Positions 1 through 6,267 of a stretch of DNA of 6,970 nt are shown one piece after another; position 1 is the stretch's first letter; every line of letters starts with the position of its first letter. The notes below the pieces were generated by a model. That model was given only the letters and a program-made list of their open reading frames with translations, had not been told where the DNA came from and searched no databases. The DNA comes from Pseudomonadota bacterium (GTDB lineage Bacteria; Pseudomonadota; Gammaproteobacteria; Burkholderiales; Burkholderiaceae_B), in contig JAFAGQ010000020.1 in the NCBI GenBank assembly GCA_023422555.1, positions 1 to 6,970 of the forward strand, in the 5' to 3' direction. The position numbers were made by a program, and so were the translations under genes.

Positions 1-1053
1 GTCTTTGCCAGCGTATTTAGGCGCTGTATCGTGTGTGGCTTCGAACATGGCAACAGAGTCAGACAGGTTGGCGCCTGGGGCGATACCGATACCACCGACC
101 TGAGCAGCCAGCGCGTCAGACACATAGTCACCGTTAAGGTTCAGTGTTGCAATCACAGAATACTCTGCAGGACGCAGCAGGATTTGCTGCAGGAATGCAT
201 CGGCGATGGAATCCTTGATGATGATTTCCTTGCCTGTTTTTGGATTCTTGATTTTGCTCCATGGGCCGCCGTCGATCAGTTCAGCACCAAATTCTTTCTG
301 AGCCAGCTCGTAGGCCCAGTCACGGAATCCACCTTCGGTGAATTTCATGATGTTGCCTTTGTGAACGATAGTGACGCTAGGCTTGTCATTGTCGATCGCG
401 TACTGGATCGCTTTGCGTACCAGGCGCTCTGTTCCTTCGCGGGAAACGGGTTTTACACCGATACCGGATGTCTGAGGGAAACGGATTTTTTTGACGCCCA
501 GTTCATTCTGCAGGAAGGTGATCAGTTTCTTGGCGTTTTCGGATTCGGCTTCAAATTCGATACCTGCGTAGATGTCTTCGGAGTTTTCACGGAAGATCAC
601 CATATCGGTTTTTTCTGGTTCACGCACAGGTGAAGGTACGCCTTTGAAATAACGGACGGGACGCAGGCAGACGTACAGGTCGAGCTGCTGACGCAGAGCC
701 ACGTTCAAAGAGCGGATACCGCCGCCAACTGGCGTTGTCAGTGGACCTTTGATGGAAACAACGTAGTCCTTGACTGCTTCCAGGGTTTCATCGGGCAGCC
801 AGACGTCGGAACCATACACTTTAGTGGATTTTTCACCGGCGTAGATTTCCATCCAGTGAATTTTGCGTTTGCCACCATAAGCCTTTTCTACGGCAGCATC
901 TACAACCTTAAGCATCACGGGCGTGATATCTGCGCCGGTGCCGTCGCCTTCAATAAAAGGAATGATTGGCTGATCAGGAACGTTCAGGGAAAAATCTGCG
1001 TTCACTGTGATTTTTTCGCCCGATGATGGGACTTTAATATGCTGGTAAGACAT
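1..1053 (-). CDS. icd: NADP-dependent isocitrate dehydrogenase, 3'-truncated by the window edge
   Basis: Oxidatively decarboxylates isocitrate to 2-oxoglutarate with NADP+ in the TCA cycle; a cytosolic homodimer in this family. My own reverse-strand translation is open for 351 codons from ATG 1053-1051 to the window edge and begins MSYQHIKVPSSGEK. It aligns colinearly with E. coli Icd (416 aa), offset by +2, so about 65 C-terminal residues lie outside. Visible motifs are the substrate loop GGGIRSLNVALRQ (S115 matches E. coli S113, the AceK phosphorylation site there), R121, R131, the RENSEDIYAG segment, KGNIMKFTEG and NLNGDYVSDALAAQVGGIG. The start is supported by GGAG five bases upstream. 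One oddity: the cofactor-loop motif, normally HGTAPKYAG, reads HDTAPKYAG (D342). The synthetase gene lies upstream on the same strand, but icd probably has its own promoter in the 177-bp gap. Identity is near certain. Confidence 0.97.
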   Translation of the reverse strand, partial: MSYQHIKVPSSGEKITVNADFSLNVPDQPIIPFIEGDGTGADITPVMLKVVDAAVEKAYGGKRKIHWMEIYAGEKSTKVYGSDVWLPDETLEAVKDYVVSIKGPLTTPVGGGIRSLNVALRQQLDLYVCLRPVRYFKGVPSPVREPEKTDMVIFRENSEDIYAGIEFEAESENAKKLITFLQNELGVKKIRFPQTSGIGVKPVSREGTERLVRKAIQYAIDNDKPSVTIVHKGNIMKFTEGGFRDWAYELAQKEFGAELIDGGPWSKIKNPKTGKEIIIKDSIADAFLQQILLRPAEYSVIATLNLNGDYVSDALAAQVGGIGIAPGANLSDSVAMFEATHDTAPKYAGKD

Positions 1054-1058
1054 GCTGG

Positions 1059-1064
1059 CTCCGT
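1059..1064 (-). promoter_or_regulatory. icd ribosome binding site
   Basis: On the minus strand ACGGAG lies five bases before ATG 1053-1051. It is a moderate Shine-Dalgarno match and supports this start, which also gives the conserved MSYQHIK N-terminus. Confidence 0.7.
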
Positions 1065-1106
1065 AACCCACAAGTAAAAAACATGAAGACTGCCTTGGAA
1101 AATTCA

Positions 1107-1120
1107 GTCTTATATAAGAC
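1107..1120. promoter_or_regulatory. 14-bp palindrome GTCTTATATAAGAC, candidate operator of icd
   Basis: The sequence is a perfect inverted repeat with no spacer, centred on the likely icd -10 element. Its AAGAC half-site occurs a third time at 1086-1090, so AAGACTG (1086-1092) and CAGTCTT (1105-1111) form a second inverted repeat with a 12-base spacer. The A/T-centred shape suits a dimeric regulator such as a GntR-family protein acting on central carbon genes. The regulator identity is inference. Confidence 0.5.
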
Positions 1121-1139
1121 ATAACAGTTTAACTGAAAA
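1107..1139 (-). promoter_or_regulatory. icd: Probable icd promoter
   Basis: Reading the minus strand, TTTTCA (1139-1134) is followed by a 17-base spacer and TATATA (1116-1111). Each hexamer matches the sigma-70 consensus at four of six positions. A transcript would start near 1104 with a leader of about 50 bases before the icd ribosome binding site. An alternative pairing, TTCAGT (1137-1132) with TATAAG (1114-1109), also has a 17-base spacer. The -10 lies inside a perfect palindrome, so the site may be an operator-promoter overlap. This is consensus matching by eye; no transcription start is known. Confidence 0.4.
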
Positions 1140-1230
1140 ACGCCCATTTTGCAGGGGGAATTTCTTCTGTCACGTCAAAAAAATGCGGGTGTAACGGCCC
1201 AGGATCCCTGCAATCCCTGAACCGCCCCTC

Positions 1231-4200
1231 CTACGCCATCTCAGCCTGTACCGGCGCATCGCCACTATTTTCGTCCTGTGCCAGGTGCCCGGCTGACGCT
1301 GCATTATGCCGGTGCTGGTGCCAGTTCTGTGCCGGCGAGCCGATCCAGCTGCTGTTGGCCGGGATGGTTTCGCCTTTCATGACTGTCGTCAGCGGGCCGA
1401 TCAATGCCCCACGTCCGACCCGAGTGTCATACAGCACGGTACTGCGCGCCCGCAAATTGACGCCCTGATCAATAAAAACGTTACCGATTTTCATGACCCG
1501 GTCCTCAAACAGATGCGTTTGCGGCCCGGAAAGACCGTTAAGTACGGCATCGTCGCCGATATGAACGCAATCGAATTCCGTGATATCAGTGGTATCCAGG
1601 TAAACACCCTTGCCAATCTTCACACCCAGCAGACGCATCAGAAATGGCAAAAAGACGGTCCCCCGCAGGTAGTTCAGAAAGTTAGACACGGCCATCGATT
1701 CATACACATTGGTGACCGCCTCGCTGACCCACACATAGAGCGACCACATGGGTGCCGCAGTAGGCCGATAGCGCTGCAACAGCAGCCATTTGAGCAGCAC
1801 TACCAGCACAAAGGAACTCACCCCATAAAGCAGGCCGTCGTAGATCAGGGATGGCAGCGATTGCACCGTCGATGCCATGGATTCATAACGGATGATGTCG
1901 TACACAATCAGATAGCCGGCGCAGATCGTAAATGCCATAGGAAGAACAATGCGCAGGGACTCGACCAGGGCGCGCCCCATGCGCCGACGCGATGTCGGCC
2001 GGAACGTGGTCTGCTCATCAAAACGAGTGATCATTTCGCGTGCAGGCAGCAGGATGGGCGGCGAACCGAACCAGGTATCTCCCGGCTTCATCTGCTCGCT
2101 CTCGGGCGCACGTGTCTGCACACCAATCAGCACGTTCGGCGCAACCACGGTCCCGTCAGGCACATAAGCACCATTGCCGACAAAACTTCGATGTCCAATA
2201 AACGTATTGCGAATGGTCATCCAGCCACCATCCACTTCATCATCGCCCAGCATGACCGCGTCAGCAATGAATGAATCATCCCCCAGGGTCAGCATATTCG
2301 GCGCCGCGCCCATGATGGTGGAAATTTCCGCATTTTTTCCGATACGCGCACCCAGAAGCCGATACCAGGACGCGGCAAATACCGTCGCGTAGACACCATG
2401 CAGTGTATGCAGGCTGGCGGCCTGTATCTGGTTGATCAGCCACTTTCGATAATAAAGGCTGCTGTATACCGAATATCGCCCGGGCTGCATTTTGGGCAGC
2501 GCCAGCCAGCGAACCAGCGCGGAGAGCAAGGCGGTGAACAGAATCAGCACAAACGATGCGGGAACCGCAATGCAGAAATATTTCAGGCCGGACAACAGAA
2601 AGTTGTCATAATCGAAGTTCGGATCGACCATATCAATGAAGATGAAGGTCGGAAAGAGCGGCGTAAAGAACAGCAAGGCAATGAACAGACTGCCCAGGGA
2701 ATAGAACAGCCATTCGAAAGCGATGCGACGGCGCCCGGGTATGGGTCGAGGAGGCAGCTCTGATCGGTAGTCGCCTGCCATCTTCCTGGACGGAGAGCCT
2801 TCCCAGACCTCAGCTGCGCCGATACGCTGACCATCATAGAGCGATGACAGGCCATTGAGCCGGCCACCCTCCTCAATCGCGGTATTGCCTTCCAGGATAC
2901 AGTATGAGCCTACATAGGCATTGCGGCCTATCGTTACAGTTCCCAGCACCAGTTCGCCATTTTCCACCCTGGCGTTTTCAATATGAACATCGGCGCCGAT
3001 ACTGGCCCCTTCCTCAATCGTCAGCAACGACGGCATTCGCACGGACATGGAGCTGAGCATGACTTCACGACCGATGCGCGCCCCCATGCAGCGCAAATAG
3101 CTTGCATAAATTCGCGTACCGGCAATCAGGTACAGCGGCGCCACATTGCTTAAGCGGTCTGACAGCCACCAGCGAAAGAATGTCACGCCCCATAACGGAT
3201 ACCGGCCCGGCTTCATCCCCGCAGTCAGAAGCTGCCTGCCCAGGATGGCTAATAGAAAACTGAGCAGGTAAACGGCAATGAATACCACAAATGACATACC
3301 GATGGCATACCAGGCGCTGTCGTATATTTCACCTGTGAGATTGTGATAGGTAAAAAACGGTGCCAGCCACTGCATGATAGAGAGCGTTATCAGAAACGGT
3401 ACCGATACGAACTGGGCCAGCCCACAGGCCAGACGACGAGACCAGGTGTTGTTGGCCGAGGTCTCAAACAGGGGCTGCTTCTCCCCTTCTGCCTGCTGCA
3501 GACTATCGAGTTGCTGCATGCACTCTGCAATTGCACGTATGGTTCGGCGCTGATACACATTCTGCACCGTCAGGCCGGCGTAGCGCGGCACATTGCGAAT
3601 CTGCGAAACAAGTCGGGCAGCAAGCAGCGAATGCCCACCCATATCAGAAAACAGATCTGCATCCAGCCGGACGCCCTGCCCCGGAAAAAGCCCCTTCAGC
3701 ACATCAAATAAAGTTTCCTGAGCCTCGTTCTCCGGCTCATCCGAGTCCTGGCCACTGCTGTCTGCCTGTGTATTGACTGGCATTTGGGCCAGTGCCTTGC
3801 GATCAATTTTTCCCGAGATCAGGCGCGGCACGCTTTCGGTGAACTCGAAATACGCCGGAATCATGTAAGCCGGCAGCCGCGTTTTGAGAATATCGCGCAG
3901 GGTGGCAGACGCTGGCAGAGGATGCGGGCTGCCCGCCTCCGTCACAATCCACGCCACCAACTGGTCCATCTCATTGATTTTTCGAACCAGTACAGCCGCC
4001 GTGGCCACACCCGCCTGTTCCGACAAGGCGGCTTCGATTTCTCCGAGCTCTACCCGGAATCCGCGAATTTTGACCTGATCATCAACGCGGCCCAGGCATT
4101 CAATCACCCCGCCCGCCTGAATCCGGGCCAGGTCGCCCGTGCGATACAGACGCAATTCCGTGTCCTGTTCGGCAAAGGGGTTGGGCAGAAATTTTTCGGC

Positions 4201-5313
4201 GGTCAGATCAGGACGCCCCAGATATCCGTAGGCAACGCCGGGGCCGAAAATACACAGCTCTCCTACCTCGCCCACGGGCACCAGCTGCCTCTCTTCATTG
4301 ATAACGGCAAGGCCATAGTTGGGTAGCGGTGTTCCAATGGTGACCGGCTTATCGATCGCCAGCTGCTCCAGCGTAGCCGATACCGTTGCTTCTGTCGGAC
4401 CATAAGTGTTGAACAAGCGAATCCGGCCATTATCCAGTTTGGCCACCAGCGCATCCGGACACATTTCGCCGCCCATATTGATAATGCGCAGACTGGCGGG
4501 TACCTCGGTAAACAGTGCCAGCAGGGTCGGGACCGCGTGCAGGACAGTGACACCGGCCTTTTGCAGCGCGGCGGGCAAGGCCAGCGGATCGGCCACCAGC
4601 AGTTTGGGAGCAATCCATAAACTGGCCCCGGCCAGCCAGGATATCCAGATTTCTTCGAATGACATATCGAAGGCAACCGAAAACCCCTGGTAGACCAGAT
4701 CAAAGTGAGCCACGCCCAGTATTTCATTCTCGCTGCGCAGGAAAGGACAGATATTTTCGTGACGAATCACAATGCCCTTGGGCTTGCCTGTAGAGCCGGA
4801 TGTATAGATGACGTAGGCAGGGTCTGATGGCAGCACCCCCTCGCGGCGACGAAGAGGCCCTTCGGCGGCAAGCGTCAACTGGCTCGGCTGCCACACAGTG
4901 AAGGGCTGAGCTGAAATTACCAGACTATCGGCAGCACGTTCACAGACAATGCCTCGCGCCTGGGCATCCTGCAGACAGACGATGACCCGGTCTATAGGCG
5001 TATCGGCATCAAAAGGCAGCCAGGCCGCACCAGCCTTGGTGATAGCCAGTTGTGCAATCAGCAGCTGACTGCCACGAGGCAGCCACAGTCCGATAATGTC
5101 GCCGGGAGCTACACCGCTGGCGATCAGATGATGTGCCATCAGGTCAGCCGCCTGGTTGACCTGTCTGTAGGTCAGACGCAGAAAGCCATCGATCAGACAG
5201 GTGTGCTCAGGATAGGTGGCCGCTGTGGCTTCGAAAATATCAGGCAGAATTTCAGGCTGCAGAAACTGCGGCACGCAAGGGCCGCGTACAATCGACAATT
5301 CAGAAGAAAACAC
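1231..5313 (-). CDS. Pls/PosA-type membrane-bound non-ribosomal peptide synthetase (poly-amino-acid synthetase family)
   Basis: This 1360-residue enzyme probably activates one amino acid and polymerises it at the inner membrane. Domain order: adenylation (about 22-510), acidic linker (511-532), carrier (about 533-602), then three membrane/beta-helix units. Adenylation motifs are YTSGSTGKPKG (170-180), NTYGPTEAT (302-310), YRTGD (390-394), GRVDDQVKIRGFRVELGEIE (408-427) and SGKIDRK with catalytic K502. The carrier motif is DMGGHSLL; S562 should carry phosphopantetheine. Hydrophobic pairs at about 628-654/669-692, 865-893/909-939 and 1119-1141/1155-1179 each precede a hexapeptide-repeat domain that starts at G(A/V)(R/K)IG and ends at a W-x-G-S-P motif. 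No classical condensation (HHxxxDG) or thioesterase domain is present. This is the architecture of S. albulus epsilon-poly-lysine synthetase (about 1319 aa). Start is GTG with AAGGAG six bases upstream; stop is TAG. Family assignment is strong; the product is unknown, perhaps a polycation. Confidence 0.93.
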   Translation of the reverse strand: MFSSELSIVRGPCVPQFLQPEILPDIFEATAATYPEHTCLIDGFLRLTYRQVNQAADLMAHHLIASGVAPGDIIGLWLPRGSQLLIAQLAITKAGAAWLPFDADTPIDRVIVCLQDAQARGIVCERAADSLVISAQPFTVWQPSQLTLAAEGPLRRREGVLPSDPAYVIYTSGSTGKPKGIVIRHENICPFLRSENEILGVAHFDLVYQGFSVAFDMSFEEIWISWLAGASLWIAPKLLVADPLALPAALQKAGVTVLHAVPTLLALFTEVPASLRIINMGGEMCPDALVAKLDNGRIRLFNTYGPTEATVSATLEQLAIDKPVTIGTPLPNYGLAVINEERQLVPVGEVGELCIFGPGVAYGYLGRPDLTAEKFLPNPFAEQDTELRLYRTGDLARIQAGGVIECLGRVDDQVKIRGFRVELGEIEAALSEQAGVATAAVLVRKINEMDQLVAWIVTEAGSPHPLPASATLRDILKTRLPAYMIPAYFEFTESVPRLISGKIDRKALAQMPVNTQADSSGQDSDEPENEAQETLFDVLKGLFPGQGVRLDADLFSDMGGHSLLAARLVSQIRNVPRYAGLTVQNVYQRRTIRAIAECMQQLDSLQQAEGEKQPLFETSANNTWSRRLACGLAQFVSVPFLITLSIMQWLAPFFTYHNLTGEIYDSAWYAIGMSFVVFIAVYLLSFLLAILGRQLLTAGMKPGRYPLWGVTFFRWWLSDRLSNVAPLYLIAGTRIYASYLRCMGARIGREVMLSSMSVRMPSLLTIEEGASIGADVHIENARVENGELVLGTVTIGRNAYVGSYCILEGNTAIEEGGRLNGLSSLYDGQRIGAAEVWEGSPSRKMAGDYRSELPPRPIPGRRRIAFEWLFYSLGSLFIALLFFTPLFPTFIFIDMVDPNFDYDNFLLSGLKYFCIAVPASFVLILFTALLSALVRWLALPKMQPGRYSVYSSLYYRKWLINQIQAASLHTLHGVYATVFAASWYRLLGARIGKNAEISTIMGAAPNMLTLGDDSFIADAVMLGDDEVDGGWMTIRNTFIGHRSFVGNGAYVPDGTVVAPNVLIGVQTRAPESEQMKPGDTWFGSPPILLPAREMITRFDEQTTFRPTSRRRMGRALVESLRIVLPMAFTICAGYLIVYDIIRYESMASTVQSLPSLIYDGLLYGVSSFVLVVLLKWLLLQRYRPTAAPMWSLYVWVSEAVTNVYESMAVSNFLNYLRGTVFLPFLMRLLGVKIGKGVYLDTTDITEFDCVHIGDDAVLNGLSGPQTHLFEDRVMKIGNVFIDQGVNLRARSTVLYDTRVGRGALIGPLTTVMKGETIPANSSWIGSPAQNWHQHRHNAASAGHLAQDENSGDAPVQAEMA

Positions 5314-5319
5314 GCGGAA

Positions 5320-5325
5320 CTCCTT
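5320..5325 (-). promoter_or_regulatory. Strong ribosome binding site that fixes the GTG start of the synthetase
   Basis: AAGGAG on the minus strand sits six bases before GTG 5313-5311. This near-ideal site decides for the GTG start; the adenylation domain then begins after about 20 residues, as expected. Its first two bases are also the last two of the adjoining palindrome. Confidence 0.8.
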
Positions 5326-5338
5326 GCGCCTGGCGCAA
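5324..5338. promoter_or_regulatory. 15-bp palindrome TTGCGCC-T-GGCGCAA abutting the synthetase ribosome binding site
   Basis: The arms are perfect seven-base inverted repeats around one central base. In DNA it has the form of a dimeric repressor operator in the leader of the synthetase gene. In RNA it could fold as a six-pair stem with a three-base loop whose 3' arm touches AAGGAG and could limit ribosome access. Either role is inference; the symmetry itself is directly visible. Confidence 0.45.
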
Positions 5339-5371
5339 TCAGACTGGACGGTATGGGTCTTTTCATTTCGC

Positions 5372-5386
5372 CTGCCGGATCGGCAG
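5372..5386. repeat. Short inverted repeat CTGCCG-GAT-CGGCAG
   Basis: Perfect six-base arms surround a three-base centre in the divergent region. A near copy of its core, CCGGATTCGGC read on the minus strand, lies at 5428-5438. It could be a protein binding site or a small hairpin in the synthetase leader. No T-run follows on either strand, so it is not an intrinsic terminator. Confidence 0.35.
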
Positions 5387-5586
5387 CGTGTTATGATGAG
5401 GGACCAGTAAAATGGCAGCGATTATGCCGAATCCGGACTGACAGGCTGCTTAATTGTGCACGTCTCAGCACTGCGCCTGCGCGACAGTTGTTTCCAGTCG
5501 TTTCGACCTGTATTTCTTAGTGAAACCGTAGATTTAACCCGAACCTTTTAACGGTATGCCCTGCGCACGCCGCATTCATTATTCCT

Positions 5587-6015
5587 ATGTTCAATCCCTC
5601 CCGTGATCAGGTGCGCCAGTTTTTTACCGAAACCTGGAGCAAGCACCAGCAGAAAAAGATTCTGACGCCTCTGGAGTCCATGGCGCTCACCTGGATTCTG
5701 CAGCACCCGGAATATCACGAAATTCTGGACAATCCTGCTGCCGTGCAGGAAGAGTTTTCAGTCGAAAAAGGACAGGTGAATCCGTTTTTGCATCTGTCCA
5801 TGCATCTGGCGATTAATGAACAGATTTCCATTGATCATCCGCCAGGCATTCGCGCCATTTACGAACAATTGTCTGCCCGCAGCGATGAGCACCATGCCAT
5901 GCATGAAATCATGGAATGCCTCGGTCAGGTTATCTGGGAATCGCAACGGCTGGGCAAGCCTCTGGATACGGATCATTATCTGGAATTGCTGCGCCAGCAT
6001 TCCACCCGACATTAA
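5587..6015 (+). CDS. DUF1841 family protein
   Basis: A 142-residue soluble protein with no signal peptide or membrane segment. It starts MFNPSRDQVRQFF and carries the stretches LTPLESMALTWILQHPEYH (about 27-45), NPFLHLSMHLAINEQISID (about 65-83), PPGIR and HEIMECLGQVIWE, which I recognise as typical of DUF1841, a proteobacterial family of unknown function. The pattern of short His- and Glu-bearing helical stretches suggests an all-helical fold and perhaps a metal site, but no catalytic motif is established. The ATG at 5587 gives the family's usual N-terminus even though the preceding bases (CATTCATTATTCCT) hold no good Shine-Dalgarno, so translation may be weak or the leader short. It is transcribed divergently from the synthetase and convergently with the cytochrome genes, and probably stands alone. 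Nothing links its function to the synthetase. Confidence 0.9.
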   Translation: MFNPSRDQVRQFFTETWSKHQQKKILTPLESMALTWILQHPEYHEILDNPAAVQEEFSVEKGQVNPFLHLSMHLAINEQISIDHPPGIRAIYEQLSARSDEHHAMHEIMECLGQVIWESQRLGKPLDTDHYLELLRQHSTRH

Positions 6016-6100
6016 CGACAACAAACATTAGCTACATCAGACGTATCGACGATAATTCACTTACGCCGATCAGACATTAACGGAAAACGCACATTAACGG
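6008..6100 (+). repeat. Three scattered copies of ACATTAACG after the DUF1841 gene
   Basis: GACATTAACG occurs at 6008-6017 (spanning the DUF1841 stop codon), GACATTAACGG at 6073-6083 and ACATTAACGG at 6091-6100, with a partial copy AAACATTAG at 6023-6031. The spacing is irregular. The function is unknown; it may be residue of local duplication. Confidence 0.5.
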
Positions 6101-6265
6101 CGATTCGACCTCAACAGCACATGTCAGTCTGCATATACAAAAAAAACCAGAACGATATGTTCTGGTTTTCTTTTTTCTGCTCGCTACCGGGATTGGAGAC
6201 TTACAGCTGCATCACCCTCACCCGAGGCGCCGATAATGACAGGTGCAATTCAATGACAGATGCAA
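6016..6265. other. Convergent intergenic region
   Basis: The 250 bases between the DUF1841 stop and the cytochrome stop contain the ACATTAACG copies, the bidirectional terminator and the 17-bp tandem repeat. I see no additional gene; open frames crossing it run through the terminator hairpin and have no family resemblance. Confidence 0.7.
6139..6176. terminator. Bidirectional rho-independent terminator
   Basis: AAAACCAGAAC (6143-6153) pairs perfectly with GTTCTGGTTTT (6159-6169) around the loop GATAT. A T-rich tract follows on the plus strand (6166-6176) and an A-tract precedes it (6139-6146), which is a T-run on the minus strand. It therefore can stop transcription from both the DUF1841 gene and the convergent cytochrome operon, and it lies between their stop codons. 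Confidence 0.92.
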
Positions 6266-6267
6266 TT
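6235..6267. repeat. 17-bp tandem repeat at the cytochrome stop codon
   Basis: AATGACAGGTGCAATT (6235-6250) and AATGACAGATGCAATT (6252-6267) match at 15 of 16 positions with a 17-base period. The second copy runs into the TAA stop (6268-6266) of the downstream cytochrome gene. It looks like a recent slippage duplication. Confidence 0.75.

Larger units (their letters stand above)
5314..5586. other. Divergent intergenic region between the synthetase and the DUF1841 gene
   Basis: This 273-bp stretch must hold the start signals of both divergent genes. I see no convincing sigma-70 pair on either strand; TTGTTT-N17-TATTTC at 5488-5516 (plus) is a weak candidate for the DUF1841 gene. Apart from the synthetase ribosome binding site and the short palindromes listed separately, no coding or RNA gene is apparent. 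Confidence 0.6.

Noticed and set aside
31..633. 200-codon open frame on the plus strand
   Set aside because: It is antisense to icd, whose reverse-strand translation matches isocitrate dehydrogenase throughout; the plus-strand protein has no recognisable motif.
1177..1210. Possible terminator after the synthetase gene, a T7 run on the minus strand preceded by GGGCCGTTACACCC
   Set aside because: The best stem is only three G-C pairs plus a wobble with an eight-base loop, too weak to call an intrinsic terminator.
1306..2274. 322-codon open frame on the plus strand inside the synthetase gene
   Set aside because: It lies antisense to the well-conserved beta-helix region and is rich in His, Arg and Gln, as expected for a shadow frame. 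No domain is recognisable.
2583..2876. Minus-strand open frame overlapping the synthetase in another frame, possibly hinting at a frameshift
   Set aside because: The main frame is continuous through this area with intact membrane helices and beta-helix motifs, so there is no frameshift to repair.
5116..5136. HHLIASG at synthetase residues 60-66, resembling the condensation motif HHxxxDG
   Set aside because: It lies within the first part of the adenylation domain (the A1-A2 region), lacks the Asp, and no condensation-domain sequence surrounds it.
5758..6024. 88-codon open frame on the minus strand
   Set aside because: It is antisense to the DUF1841 gene, which has clear family motifs in the plus frame.
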